Shown one piece after another: positions 18,176 to 28,334 of a stretch of 64,000 nt of DNA; position 1 is the stretch's first letter, and each line of letters opens with the position of its first letter. The DNA lies in assembly GCA_016714975.1 (NCBI GenBank), contig JADKBR010000005.1, positions 62,001-126,000 of the forward strand. The letters run 5' to 3'. A model generated the notes under the pieces. That model was given only the letters and a program-made list of their open reading frames with translations. It was not told the DNA's origin and made no database searches. Source of the DNA: Candidatus Dechloromonas phosphorivorans (GTDB taxonomy: Bacteria; Pseudomonadota; Gammaproteobacteria; Burkholderiales; Rhodocyclaceae). Both the position numbers and the translations under genes were made by a program.

Positions 18176-20287
18176 AAGTCATCAAGTACGCGATGGCCGC
18201 TCTTGCGGCGACCTGCCTTGTCTTGGGCGGGCCAGTCTCGGCGCAGACCGCTGGCCCCAATGCCATCGAGGCAATCGTTGCTGCCCCGCAGGGAGACAAC
18301 GTGGCGGTCAGGATCGACCTCAAGGAACCTCTTGCCACCCCTCCAGCGGGATTCAGTGTTGCGAACCCGGCCAAGATCGCATTTGACTTTCCTTCGACAG
18401 CGAATGCTCTGGGCAAGAATAGCGTGACCTTCAAGGAAGGCGACTTGCAGAGCGCGAACGTCGTTCAGGTTGGTGGGCGCACCCGCGTCGTCCTGAATCT
18501 GATTCGAAACATGAACTATACGACCCGCTTGGACGGCAAGTCACTCTACGTCCTGCTCACCCCCATTCCAGCCATCGGTTCGCTGGCGGAGCGCGTCACG
18601 CGATTCACCGAAGAGACTTCCGTTGGCAAGCGTCACGCGTTGCAGGATGTCGCATTCCGGCGGGGCAAGGACGGTGAGGCGCGCATCGTCGTCGACTTGA
18701 CCGATGCCGGTACCGGCATCGACATCCGCCAGCAGGGCAAGAGTCTGATCGTCGATTTCATCAAGACCAGCGTCCCGGAAAATCTTCGCCGCAAGCTCGA
18801 CGTGACCGATTTTGGCACACCGGTCACCTCGGTGGAAACCAAGGCGCTCGGCGACAACGTGCGGATGACGATCTCCCCGCACGGCCTGTGGGAGCACAAC
18901 GCTTATCAGAGTGACAATCAGTTCGTGGTCGAGGTCAAGCGCATCGTTGAGGACCCGAACAAGTTGGTGCAGGGAACGAAGACGGGCTACCAGGGGCCAC
19001 GCGTCAGCATCAACTACCAGAACGGCGAGGTCCGAGCCCTGTTGCGCTTGATGGCCGAAGAGCTTGGACTGAATACGGTCATCAGCGATACCGTGACCGG
19101 CACCACCACCCTTGTCCTGAAGGACGTGCCCGCTGATCAGGTGATCGATATCATCTTCCAGCAGAAGGGTCTGGACATGCGCAAGAAGGGCAACATCATG
19201 ATGATTGCCCCGCGTGATGAAATTGCGACCCGGGAAAAGCTGGATTTCGAATCCCGCCAGCAGATCAGTGAGCTGGAGCCCATGCAGGCCGAGCAGTTCG
19301 CGTTGAACTACCAGAAGGCCGAGAATGTTCAGAAACTCCTGACTGGTGCCGCCGGGGGCAACTACCGCCTTCTAAGCAAGCGCGGCAATGCCATTGCCGA
19401 CCTGCAATCGAACATCCTTTTCGTCAATGACATTCCCAGCAAGCTTGAGGAGATTCGCCTGTTTATCCGGGCGATCGATACGGGTTCCAAGCAGGTCATG
19501 ATCGAGGCGCGTGTCGTCGAGGCACAGGATACTTTCAACCGCGACCTCGGTGTGCGTTTAAATTTCTTGACTTCCCGCGCGGTCGGGATTGGTAGTAGCC
19601 TTTATGGTGGCGGGATCTACGGTCGGCTGAGTCGGCACGCCTACCCCCAGCCTTACCGGCGGTGGCCAAACAACAAACAACGCGATCGGCGTCAACCTGC
19701 CGTCCTTTACCAATGTCGGTGGCACGCTGGCGTTCTCGCTCTTCAATGCCTCGCTGACGCGCATCCTCAACCTTGAAATCGCGGCCCTTGAAACCGATGG
19801 TCTGGGCAAGATCGTTTCCAGCCCGCGGGTAATTACGGCAAACAACGTCAAGGCCAAGATCCAGGACGGCACGGAAATTCCATACGTGACCACCGCGACC
19901 GGTGGCGGCGTGGCAACCCAGAACGTCTCGTTCAAGACGGCCGCTCTCTCGCTCGAAGCGACACCGCAGATCACGCCTGATGGCTCGGTGCGAATGCAAC
20001 TGGTCGTCAAGAAGGAAGAGCCGGACTGGACGCGGGCGGTTCTTGGCAACCCGCCGATCAAGACTGCCACGGTCGAAACCAATGTGGTCGTGGAAAACGG
20101 CGGCACGGTCGTAATCGGTGGCGTCTATATCACCAAGAAGGAAAACGTGACCGAAAAGGTTCCACTGCTCGGCGACATCCCGTTCTTTGGCTACCTCTTC
20201 AAGTACCAGCAAGATACCGGGCAGCGGCGCGAACTGCTCTTCTTCATCACACCGCGCATCATTTCTGACAAATTGCAGATCAACTGA
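18172..20287 (+). pseudogene. pilQ: PilQ, type IV pilus outer-membrane secretin, interrupted by a frameshift
   Basis: PilQ forms the outer-membrane pore for the pilus. The first frame (18172 on) encodes a signal peptide, AMIN domains (about residues 30-270), the N0/STN region (IISDTVTGTTTLVLKDVP) and an N1 domain, then turns to unrelated sequence after GGGIYG and stops at 19776. The secretin core continues in the next frame from about 19631 (VGTPTPSLTGGGQ, LPSFTNVGGTLAF, KIVSSPRVITANN, VPLLGDIPFFGYLF) to TGA 20287. Together they give about 705 residues, a normal PilQ. The shift lies between about 19615 and 19640 and needs one extra or two missing bases. It may be a sequencing error or a real lesion; a real one would abolish pili. 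Confidence 0.9.
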
Positions 20288-20305
20288 GCGTCCGCTTGCG
20301 AACAC

Positions 20306-20337
20306 CAAGGGCCGGCAATGCCGGCCCTTGCCTTTTG
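20306..20337 (+). terminator. Intrinsic terminator after pilQ
   Basis: An 11-base perfect stem (CAAGGGCCGGC at 20306-20316 with 20320-20330) closes a three-base loop and is followed by CCTTTTG. It separates the pil genes from aroK. Confidence 0.7.
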
Positions 20338-20370
20338 TGGCGGGGCGCAAGAGTCGGCTAAAATGCGGCC

Positions 20371-20898
20371 GTGAACAATTGCAGCAATATCTATCTCGTT
20401 GGCTTGATGGGGGCCGGGAAGACGACGGTTGGCCGGCAACTGGCAAGGCGACTTGGCCGCCCGTTCCTTGATTCCGACCACGAGATCGTCGAGCGAACCG
20501 GAGTTTCCATCCCGACCATCTTCGAGATCGAAGGCGAGGAGGGATTTCGCCGTCGCGAGGCGCAGACCATTGCTGAATTGACCTCGGGGACCAACCGCGT
20601 GGTGGCCACCGGCGGTGGTGTCGTGATCGATCCGGAGAACCGCAAGCGGCTGCATGACAACGGCTGGGTTGTCTACCTGGACGTGCCCCCCGCAAAACTC
20701 TATGAACGCACCCGCCGCGATCGCAATCGCCCGCTGCTGCGTGTTCCCGATCCACTCGCCAAACTTGAAGAGTTGCATGCCCTGCGCGACCCGCTGTACA
20801 GGGAAGCAGCGCACATCGTCGTGGACGGCGCGCATCTCGTTGCTTCCGGCATCGTCCAGTACCTGCTCCGGGAATTCCATCGCCAATGCACAGCATGA
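20371..20898 (+). CDS. aroK: Shikimate kinase
   Basis: AroK phosphorylates shikimate with ATP in aromatic amino-acid biosynthesis. The 175-residue protein has the P-loop GLMGAGKTTVG, the substrate-binding DSDHEIVERTG, the GGG motif (ATGGGVV) and the lid arginines in RTRRDRNRPLL. The start is GTG 20371. aroB overlaps its 3' end by 13 bases, the usual aroK-aroB pair. Confidence 0.96.
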   Translation: MNNCSNIYLVGLMGAGKTTVGRQLARRLGRPFLDSDHEIVERTGVSIPTIFEIEGEEGFRRREAQTIAELTSGTNRVVATGGGVVIDPENRKRLHDNGWVVYLDVPPAKLYERTRRDRNRPLLRVPDPLAKLEELHALRDPLYREAAHIVVDGAHLVASGIVQYLLREFHRQCTA

Positions 20899-21980
20899 TC
20901 CAGACCCTGAAGGTGGAACTCGCCGAGCGTTCCTATCCGATCCACATCGGCTCCGGACTACTGGCAAAGCCCGAGCTCTTTTTTCCGCACATCGGACAGA
21001 ACAGGGTCGTGGTCGTCACCAATACCACGGTTGCCCCTCTCTACCTCGCGATGCTGCGGTCGACCCTCGAAAGTGGGGGGATTTCGGTCTTGCCGGTGAT
21101 CCTTCCGGACGGAGAGAAATTCAAGACTTGGGAAACGCTCAACCTGATTTTCGACGCGCTGCTCGGTAACCACTGCGAACGCAATACCCCCCTGATTGCC
21201 CTCGGCGGTGGCGTCATCGGTGACATGAGCGGCTTTGCCGCGGCATGCTACCAGCGCGGCATGCCCTTCATTCAGATTCCGACGACGCTCCTTTCCCAGG
21301 TCGACTCGTCGGTCGGCGGCAAGACCGCAATCAACCACCCGCTGGGCAAGAACATGATCGGTGCGTTCTACCAGCCAAAGCTCGTGCTGGCGGATATTTC
21401 GACCCTCGACACCTTGCCCGACCGGGAGCTGAAAGCGGGTCTTGCCGAAGTCATCAAATACGGACTCATCCGTGATCCGGACTTTTTTTCGTGGCTGGAA
21501 GCGAACCTAGAGAAGCTGCTGACGCGGGACAGGGAAGCGCTGGCCTATGCGGTTCATCGCTCCTGCGCGAACAAGGCAGCGCTGGTTGCCACGGACGAAC
21601 GCGAAGCCGGGGAACGAGCCCTGCTCAATCTGGGTCATACCTTCGGGCATGCGATCGAGACCGGGCTTGGCTATGGCGAATGGCTGCACGGTGAAGCAGT
21701 CGCCGCGGGCACGCTAATTGCTGCGGAATTGTCGCATCGCCTGGGCTGGATTTCGGCAGAGGCGATGCGGCGCATCGAGTCCCTGCATCTGCGGGCCGGC
21801 TTGCCGGTTTTCGGCCCGACTTTGGGCGCGGCTCGCTATATGGAGTTGATGCGCCACGACAAGAAGGTTCGCGATGGCCGCCTGCGTCTGGTCCTGCTCA
21901 AGCAGATTGGCATGGCGGTGGTTGCGGATGGCCTGGATGAAGCGACGATAGGCGCCGCCATCGAGGCGCGCTGCACCTGA
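20886..21980 (+). CDS. aroB: 3-dehydroquinate synthase
   Basis: AroB converts DAHP to 3-dehydroquinate using NAD and a divalent metal. The 364-residue protein contains ALGGGVIGD, the long PTTLLSQVDSSVGGKTAIN motif, GLAEVIKYGLI and the metal ligands in LNLGHTFGHAIE and LHGEAVAAG. ATG 20886 overlaps aroK; an in-frame ATG at 20895 is an alternative start. Confidence 0.96.
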   Translation: MHSMIQTLKVELAERSYPIHIGSGLLAKPELFFPHIGQNRVVVVTNTTVAPLYLAMLRSTLESGGISVLPVILPDGEKFKTWETLNLIFDALLGNHCERNTPLIALGGGVIGDMSGFAAACYQRGMPFIQIPTTLLSQVDSSVGGKTAINHPLGKNMIGAFYQPKLVLADISTLDTLPDRELKAGLAEVIKYGLIRDPDFFSWLEANLEKLLTRDREALAYAVHRSCANKAALVATDEREAGERALLNLGHTFGHAIETGLGYGEWLHGEAVAAGTLIAAELSHRLGWISAEAMRRIESLHLRAGLPVFGPTLGAARYMELMRHDKKVRDGRLRLVLLKQIGMAVVADGLDEATIGAAIEARCT

Positions 21981-22029
21981 AAGGGGATTCCGAAGTCCCA
22001 CGAGAACCAGGTTGGTGCATTGCAGCATA

Positions 22030-22058
22030 TTGAGTTGGCGGGGGTTTGGCGGTATATT
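22030..22058 (+). promoter_or_regulatory. Candidate sigma-70 promoter for gltBD
   Basis: TTGAGT at 22030-22035 and TATATT at 22053-22058 are 17 bases apart (four and five consensus matches), about 105 bases before the gltB start, leaving a leader of roughly 100 bases. Confidence 0.5.
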
Positions 22059-22163
22059 CCCACGTTGACTCAAATCCCTGTAAGCAGCCTGGCGCGTAGC
22101 CAAGCCGGCTTCTCTACCTTTGGTCCGTTTTGTCTTGACCGAGTCTCTTGAAGGAATAGTGTG

Positions 22164-25100
22164 ATGGAAACGGCAGTATCCGAGCGGCAGGGACTGTATG
22201 ACCCGAGAAACGAGCATGACGCTTGTGGCGTCGGCTTTATCGCCCATGTCAGAGGCGAGAGAAGCCATGGCATCGTCGAGCAGGGCTTGTTGATCCTCAA
22301 GAATCTGGATCACCGGGGTGCCGTGGGCGCTGACCCGCTGCAGGGCGACGGCGCCGGCATTCTGATCCAGATCCCGGACCTGTTCTATCGCGAAGAAATG
22401 GCCAAGCTGGGCGTTGCCCTGCCGCCAAGTGGCGAATACGGCGTCGGCATGGTCTTCCTGCCCCAGGAAGCCGCCTCCCGCCACGCTTGTGTCGAGGAAA
22501 TCGAGCGTTCGGTCAAGGCTGAAGGTCAAGTGCTCCTCGGCTGGCGCGACGTGCCCGTCAATCACGACATGCCGATGTCGCCGACTGTCAGGGCCAAGGA
22601 GCCGGTGATCCGCCAGGTTTTTGTCGGCCGGGGCGCGGACATCTTCGTCACCGATGCGCTGGAGCGCAAGCTTTACATCATCCGCCGTCGTGCCGCCAAC
22701 GCCATCAAGTCACTCAAGCTCAAGCACGGCCAGGAGTTCTACGTCCCGTCGTTCTCTGCCCGCACTGTCAACTACAAAGGCCTGTTATTGGCGCATCAGG
22801 TTGGTGTCTATTACCTTGACCTGCAGGACGAGCGTGCTGTCTCCGCACTGGCGCTGGTGCATCAGCGTTTCTCGACCAATACCTTCCCGACCTGGGACCT
22901 CGCTCACCCGTTCCGCTATATCGCCCACAATGGCGAGATCAACACCGTGCGCGGCAACGTCAACTGGTTCAAGGCGCGTGAGCAAGCGATTTCGTCGCCT
23001 ATCCTCGGTGAGGACCTGAAGAAGGTCTGGCCGCTGCATTATCCCGGCCAGTCAGACTCGGCATCGTTCGACAATGCCCTCGAACTGCTGGTCATGGGGG
23101 GGTACTCGATGGCCCACGCCGTGATGCTGATGATTCCGGAAGCCTGGGAGAAGCACACGCTGATGGACGAAAACCGTCGTGCTTTCTACGAATACCATGC
23201 CGCCATGATGGAACCATGGGATGGTCCGGCCGCGGTTGCCTTTACGGATGGCAGGCAGATCGGCGCTACGCTTGACCGCAATGGTCTGCGGCCGGCGCGC
23301 TATCTGGTGACCGATGACGACTTTGTAGTAATGGCCTCCGAATCCGGAGTCTTGCCAATTCCCGAGAAGAAGATCGTCAAGAAGTGGCGCTTGCAACCAG
23401 GGAAGATGTTCCTGATCGACATGGAGCAGGGTCGCATTATCGACGACAAGGAACTCAAGGATTCGCTGGCCAAAGCAAAGCCCTACCGTCAATGGATCGA
23501 GAAGATCTGCATCAAACTCGATGCCGTTCCAGCCCCCGAGGAGAAGGCCGAAGCTGCGCCCGCTTCACTGCTCGACCGCCAGCAGGCTTTCGGCTATACG
23601 CAGGAAGACATCAAGATCATTCTCGAGCCAATGGTCCAGAACGGCGAAGAGCCGACTGGCTCCATGGGTGCCGACTCGGCCCTCCCGGTTCTGTCGAACA
23701 AGAGCAAGACGCTTTACGCCTATTTCAAACAGTTGTTTGCTCAGGTCACCAATCCGCCGATTGACCCGATCCGCGAAGAACTGGTCATGTCGCTCGTCTC
23801 CTTCGTCGGACCCAAGCCCAATCTGCTGAATACAACGGACATCAACCCGCCGATTCGCCTTGAAGTCTCGCAGCCGGTGCTTTCCTGTACCGACATGGAG
23901 AAGCTGCGCCATATCCAGAAATACACTTCCGGCAAGTTTCGTTCCTTCGAACTTGACATCTGCTATCCGGTGGCTTGGGGCCGGGCCGGTATCGAGGCCC
24001 GTCTTGCATCGCTGGCCGCTGATGCCGAGGACGCAGTTCGCTCCGGGGCCAATGTGCTGATCGTCTCTGACCGCAAGGTCGACGCGAATCATGTCGCGAT
24101 TCCGGCGCTGCTTGCCACATCGGCGATCCACCAGCATCTGGTGAAGAAGGGGTTGCGGACCAGCACCGGCCTGGTTGTGGAAACCGGTTCGGCGCGCGAG
24201 ACGCATCACTTCGCGCTGCTCGGCGGTTATGGTGCCGAAGCGGTTCACCCCTATCTTGCCCTGGAAACCATAGAATCTCTGGCCAAGGGTGACGCTGAAA
24301 CTGCATACAAGTACGTCAAGAACTATGTCAAGGCGATCGGCAAGGGCCTGAACAAGGTCATGTCCAAAATGGGCATTTCGACCTATATGTCCTACACCGG
24401 CGCACAGATTTTTGAAGCCATCGGCTTGCAGCATGAGTTCATTGAAAAGTATTTCACCGGCACCCCTTCGAATGTCGAGGGGATTGGTGTGTTCGAGGTT
24501 GCCGAGGAGGCAATCCTCCTCCACCGCGAAGCGTTTTCAGATGATCCGGTGCTTGCCACGATGCTTGATGCAGGCGGGGAATACGCCTTTCGCATCCGTG
24601 GCGAAGAGCACTTGTGGACGCCCGATGCCATCGCCAAGCTGCAGCACGCAACGCGTTCAGGAAAGGTTGATACCTACAAGGAGTACGCCAAGCTGATCAA
24701 CGATCAGACCAGGCGTCACTTGACCCTGCGCGGCCTCTTCGAGTTCAAGCCGCAGCGGGCTCCGATTGCGCTGGAGGAAGTGGAGCCGGCCAAGGAAATT
24801 GTCAAGCGCTTTGCCACCGGCGCCATGTCGCTAGGCTCCATCTCGACCGAGGCGCACACGACTCTGGCGATCGCCATGAACCGTATCGGCGGCAAGTCGA
24901 ACACCGGTGAAGGAGGCGAGGATGCGCGGCGCTTTGCGCCGGTTGAGGGTGGCACCATGCTCTCCGACGTCATCGGGAAGAACCGCATCCAGCGCGACAT
25001 CAAGCTCAAGGATGGCGACTCCCTGCGTTCCTCGATCAAGCAGGTGGCCTCCGGCCGCTTCGGCGTAACGACCGAGTACCTAGTCAATGCCGACCAGATC

Positions 25101-26798
25101 CAGATCAAGATGGCACAGGGCGCCAAGCCGGGCGAAGGCGGTCAGCTGCCTGGGCACAAGGTTTCCGAATATATCGGCTTCCTGCGCCACTCGGTGCCGG
25201 GGGTCGGGCTGATTTCTCCGCCGCCACACCATGACATCTACTCGATCGAGGACTTGGCCCAGCTGATCCACGACCTCAAGAATGCCAATTCCAAGGCTTC
25301 AATCTCGGTGAAACTGGTTTCCGAAGTCGGCGTCGGTACCGTGGCGGCCGGTGTTGCCAAAGCCAAGGCCGATCACGTCGTGATCGCCGGTTTTGATGGC
25401 GGTACGGGTGCTTCACCGCAGTCCTCGATCAAGCATGCCGGCACGCCGTGGGAACTCGGTCTGGCCGAAACCCAGCAGACGCTGGTGCTTAACCGTCTGC
25501 GCAGCCGTATCCGTGTCCAGGTCGATGGCCAGATGAAGACAGGCCGCGATGTCGTCATTGGTGCGCTGCTCGGCGCTGACGAATTCGGTTTCGCCACGGC
25601 GCCGCTGGTCGTCGAAGGCTGCATCATGATGCGCAAGTGCCATCTGAACACCTGTCCAGTCGGCGTTGCCACCCAGGACCCGGAACTGCGCAAGCGTTTC
25701 ACCGGCCAGCCGGAGCATGTGGTCAACTACTTCTTCTTCGTCGCCGAGGAAGTGCGCGAACTGATGGCCCAGCTTGCCATTCGCAGGTTCGACGATCTGA
25801 TTGGCCGTTCCGATCTGCTTGACATGCGGCCGGGTATAGACCACTGGAAGGCCAGGGGTCTCGACTTTTCCAGGATCTTCTATCAGCCGAATGTGCCGGC
25901 CAGCGAGCCGCGCCATCAGACCGAGGGTCAGGATCACGGCCTGGCCAAGGCGCTCGATCACAAGCTGATCGAGCAGGCCGGGGCGGCGCTTGAAAAGGGC
26001 CAGAAGGTCCTCATCGAAACTTCAATCATCAACGTAAATCGCACTTGCGGCACCATGTTGTCAGGTGAGGTGGCACGCCGCTACGGCCATGCCGGCTTGG
26101 CAGACGACACCATTCACGTCAGGCTGACCGGGACCGCCGGCCAGAGCTTTGGCGCCTTCCTCGCCCGGGGCGTGACGCTGGAACTTACGGGCGAAGGCAA
26201 CGACTATGTCGGCAAGGGACTGTCGGGCGGGCGGATCATCATCAAGCCCAGCAAGGATTTCCGCGGCAACACCCAGGAGAACATCATCGTCGGCAATACC
26301 GTCATGTACGGCGCGATTGCCGGTGACGCCTTCTATTCAGGAGTCGGCGGGGAGCGCTTCTGTGTTCGCAATTCGGGAGGCACCGCCGTGGTCGAGGGCG
26401 TCGGCGACCACGGTTGTGAATATATGACCGGCGGCACGGTGGTTGTCCTCGGCATGACGGGACGCAACTTCGCGGCCGGCATGTCGGGCGGCATCGCCTA
26501 TGTGCTGGACGAGGATGGCAGCTTCAAGAATCGTTGCAACCTGGCGCAAGTCTCGCTGGAGAAGGTGCTACCGGCCAATCGTCATGCGGCCGGCGAGCCG
26601 CTGCATCTGGGTCGTGCCGATGAGGAGCAACTCAGGGAACTCGTCAGCCGTCACGCCGAATACACTGGCAGCGTTATCGCCAAGGCCATCCTGGGCAACT
26701 GGGATGCCTATCGCGAAAAATTCGTCAAAGTCTATCCGCATGAGTATAAGCGGGCGCTCACCGAAATGGCCGCCGCTGCACAGAAGGAGGCCGCATAA
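22164..26798 (+). CDS. gltB: Glutamate synthase (NADPH) large subunit
   Basis: GltB transfers the amide nitrogen of glutamine to 2-oxoglutarate. The protein of about 1544 residues begins with a short propeptide; the catalytic cysteine of the Ntn amidotransferase domain is in DACGVGFI (about residue 21). A central domain, an FMN-binding synthase domain (IAGFDGGTGASPQSSIKHAG), the 3Fe-4S cysteines in CHLNTCPVG and the C-terminal beta-helix (GTVVVLGMTGRNFAAGMSGG) follow. ATG 22164 is preferred over GTG 22161 because AAGGAA at 22151-22156 is well placed for it. The stop shares one base with the gltD start. Confidence 0.96.
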   Translation: METAVSERQGLYDPRNEHDACGVGFIAHVRGERSHGIVEQGLLILKNLDHRGAVGADPLQGDGAGILIQIPDLFYREEMAKLGVALPPSGEYGVGMVFLPQEAASRHACVEEIERSVKAEGQVLLGWRDVPVNHDMPMSPTVRAKEPVIRQVFVGRGADIFVTDALERKLYIIRRRAANAIKSLKLKHGQEFYVPSFSARTVNYKGLLLAHQVGVYYLDLQDERAVSALALVHQRFSTNTFPTWDLAHPFRYIAHNGEINTVRGNVNWFKAREQAISSPILGEDLKKVWPLHYPGQSDSASFDNALELLVMGGYSMAHAVMLMIPEAWEKHTLMDENRRAFYEYHAAMMEPWDGPAAVAFTDGRQIGATLDRNGLRPARYLVTDDDFVVMASESGVLPIPEKKIVKKWRLQPGKMFLIDMEQGRIIDDKELKDSLAKAKPYRQWIEKICIKLDAVPAPEEKAEAAPASLLDRQQAFGYTQEDIKIILEPMVQNGEEPTGSMGADSALPVLSNKSKTLYAYFKQLFAQVTNPPIDPIREELVMSLVSFVGPKPNLLNTTDINPPIRLEVSQPVLSCTDMEKLRHIQKYTSGKFRSFELDICYPVAWGRAGIEARLASLAADAEDAVRSGANVLIVSDRKVDANHVAIPALLATSAIHQHLVKKGLRTSTGLVVETGSARETHHFALLGGYGAEAVHPYLALETIESLAKGDAETAYKYVKNYVKAIGKGLNKVMSKMGISTYMSYTGAQIFEAIGLQHEFIEKYFTGTPSNVEGIGVFEVAEEAILLHREAFSDDPVLATMLDAGGEYAFRIRGEEHLWTPDAIAKLQHATRSGKVDTYKEYAKLINDQTRRHLTLRGLFEFKPQRAPIALEEVEPAKEIVKRFATGAMSLGSISTEAHTTLAIAMNRIGGKSNTGEGGEDARRFAPVEGGTMLSDVIGKNRIQRDIKLKDGDSLRSSIKQVASGRFGVTTEYLVNADQIQIKMAQGAKPGEGGQLPGHKVSEYIGFLRHSVPGVGLISPPPHHDIYSIEDLAQLIHDLKNANSKASISVKLVSEVGVGTVAAGVAKAKADHVVIAGFDGGTGASPQSSIKHAGTPWELGLAETQQTLVLNRLRSRIRVQVDGQMKTGRDVVIGALLGADEFGFATAPLVVEGCIMMRKCHLNTCPVGVATQDPELRKRFTGQPEHVVNYFFFVAEEVRELMAQLAIRRFDDLIGRSDLLDMRPGIDHWKARGLDFSRIFYQPNVPASEPRHQTEGQDHGLAKALDHKLIEQAGAALEKGQKVLIETSIINVNRTCGTMLSGEVARRYGHAGLADDTIHVRLTGTAGQSFGAFLARGVTLELTGEGNDYVGKGLSGGRIIIKPSKDFRGNTQENIIVGNTVMYGAIAGDAFYSGVGGERFCVRNSGGTAVVEGVGDHGCEYMTGGTVVVLGMTGRNFAAGMSGGIAYVLDEDGSFKNRCNLAQVSLEKVLPANRHAAGEPLHLGRADEEQLRELVSRHAEYTGSVIAKAILGNWDAYREKFVKVYPHEYKRALTEMAAAAQKEAA

Positions 26799-28264
26799 TG
26801 GGCAAGCCGACTGGTTTCATGGAGTTTGAACGACTTTCCGAAGCTTACGAGCCTGTCGAGAAGCGTCTCAAGCATTACAAGGAGTTCGTCCAGACACTAG
26901 CTGACGACGAAGCCAAGACCCAGGGCGCGCGCTGCATGGATTGCGGTATTCCGTTCTGCAACAGCGGCTGCCCGGTGAATAACATCATTCCCGACTGGAA
27001 TGATCTCGTTTACCGCGGCAACTGGAAGCAGGCACTGGACGTCCTGCATTCGACCAACAACTTCCCCGACTTTACCGGCCGCATTTGTCCGGCACCCTGC
27101 GAGGCCGCTTGTACGCTGGGCATCAATGCGGCGCCGGTGGGCATCAAGTCAATTGAGCACTTCATCATCGACAAGGGCTGGGCGTCGGGCTGGGTCGTGC
27201 CGCAGCCACCCAAGGCCCTGACCGGCAAGAAGATTGCCATAGTCGGATCGGGTCCGGCGGGTCTGGCTGCCGCACAGCAATTGGCGCGCGTCGGTCACGC
27301 GGTTACGGTATTCGAGAAAAGCGACCGCATCGGTGGCCTCCTCGCCTACGGCATCCCAGACTTCAAGATGGACAAGATTGTGGTCGACCGGCGGGTCGCC
27401 CAAATGGAAGCCGAGGGCGTCATCTTCAGGACCGGAGCTATCGTCGGCAGCAGAGATCTGCCGCCAGGCATCAACAATGACGCGACTGAATTCGTCTCTC
27501 CTGAGCAGTTGACCGTGGCATTCGATGCGGTAATTCTGGCGGCCGGGTCCGAAGTGCCGCGAGAGCTGCCGGTTCCCGGCCGCGAGTTGAATGGCGTCTA
27601 CGCCGCGCTGGAATTCCTTGTTCCGCAGAACAAGGAGGTGCAGTTCGGCAAGGCCAATCCGATCAGCGCCAAGGGCAAGCACGTGATCGTCATCGGTGGT
27701 GGCGATACCGGATCCGACTGCGTCGGCACCTCCAACCGACACGGTGCGGCTTCCGTAACCCAGTTCGAGCTGATGCCGATGCCGCCGGAAGAGGAAGACA
27801 AGGCGTTGACCTGGCCATACTGGCCTTACAAGCTGCGCACGTCTTCGTCGCACGAAGAAGGCTGCGACCGCGACTTCGCGGTCGCCACCAAGTCGCTGGT
27901 CGATGATGGCAACGGCAACGTCAAGGCGCTGCGAGCTGTTCACGTCGAATGGAAGGATGGCAGGATGGTCGAAGTGGCCGGTTCAGAATTCGAACTGCCA
28001 GCTGATCTCGTCCTGCTGGCCATGGGCTTCACCAAACCGGTGGGCAGTCTGCTCGAAGCCTTCGGCGTAGACAAGGATGCGCGCGGCAATGCGAAGGCGA
28101 CGACAGACGGTGATGGTTGCTATGCCACCAATATTGCCAAGGTTTTTGCTGCCGGCGACGTGCGTCGCGGCCAATCACTGGTCGTCTGGGCGATCCGCGA
28201 AGGCCGTCAGGCAGCGCGCGAAGTCGATGCCTTCTTGATGGGTGGCTCGACGCTGCCTAGGTAG
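26798..28264 (+). CDS. gltD: Glutamate synthase (NADPH) small subunit
   Basis: GltD feeds electrons from NADPH to GltB. The 488-residue protein has N-terminal 4Fe-4S cysteines (RCMDCGIPFCNSGCPVNN and CPAPCEAAC), an FAD Rossmann motif (IVGSGPAGLAAAQQLA) and a second nucleotide-binding motif (VIGGGDTGSDCVG). Its ATG shares one base with the gltB stop (TAATG), so the subunits are translationally coupled. Confidence 0.96.
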   Translation: MGKPTGFMEFERLSEAYEPVEKRLKHYKEFVQTLADDEAKTQGARCMDCGIPFCNSGCPVNNIIPDWNDLVYRGNWKQALDVLHSTNNFPDFTGRICPAPCEAACTLGINAAPVGIKSIEHFIIDKGWASGWVVPQPPKALTGKKIAIVGSGPAGLAAAQQLARVGHAVTVFEKSDRIGGLLAYGIPDFKMDKIVVDRRVAQMEAEGVIFRTGAIVGSRDLPPGINNDATEFVSPEQLTVAFDAVILAAGSEVPRELPVPGRELNGVYAALEFLVPQNKEVQFGKANPISAKGKHVIVIGGGDTGSDCVGTSNRHGAASVTQFELMPMPPEEEDKALTWPYWPYKLRTSSSHEEGCDRDFAVATKSLVDDGNGNVKALRAVHVEWKDGRMVEVAGSEFELPADLVLLAMGFTKPVGSLLEAFGVDKDARGNAKATTDGDGCYATNIAKVFAAGDVRRGQSLVVWAIREGRQAAREVDAFLMGGSTLPR

Positions 28265-28288
28265 GACCAAGGCCATCATGCGATAATG

Positions 28289-28320
28289 CGAAGGCGTCCT
28301 CAGTGGTCGCCTTCGTCATT
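28289..28320 (+). terminator. Possible terminator after gltD
   Basis: GAAGGC-centred arms, CGAAGGCG (28289-28296) and CGCCTTCG (28308-28315), form an 8-base stem with an 11-base loop. The T-run after it is weak (TCATT), so termination is uncertain. Confidence 0.35.
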
Positions 28321-28334
28321 TCCGGAGTCGAAAA

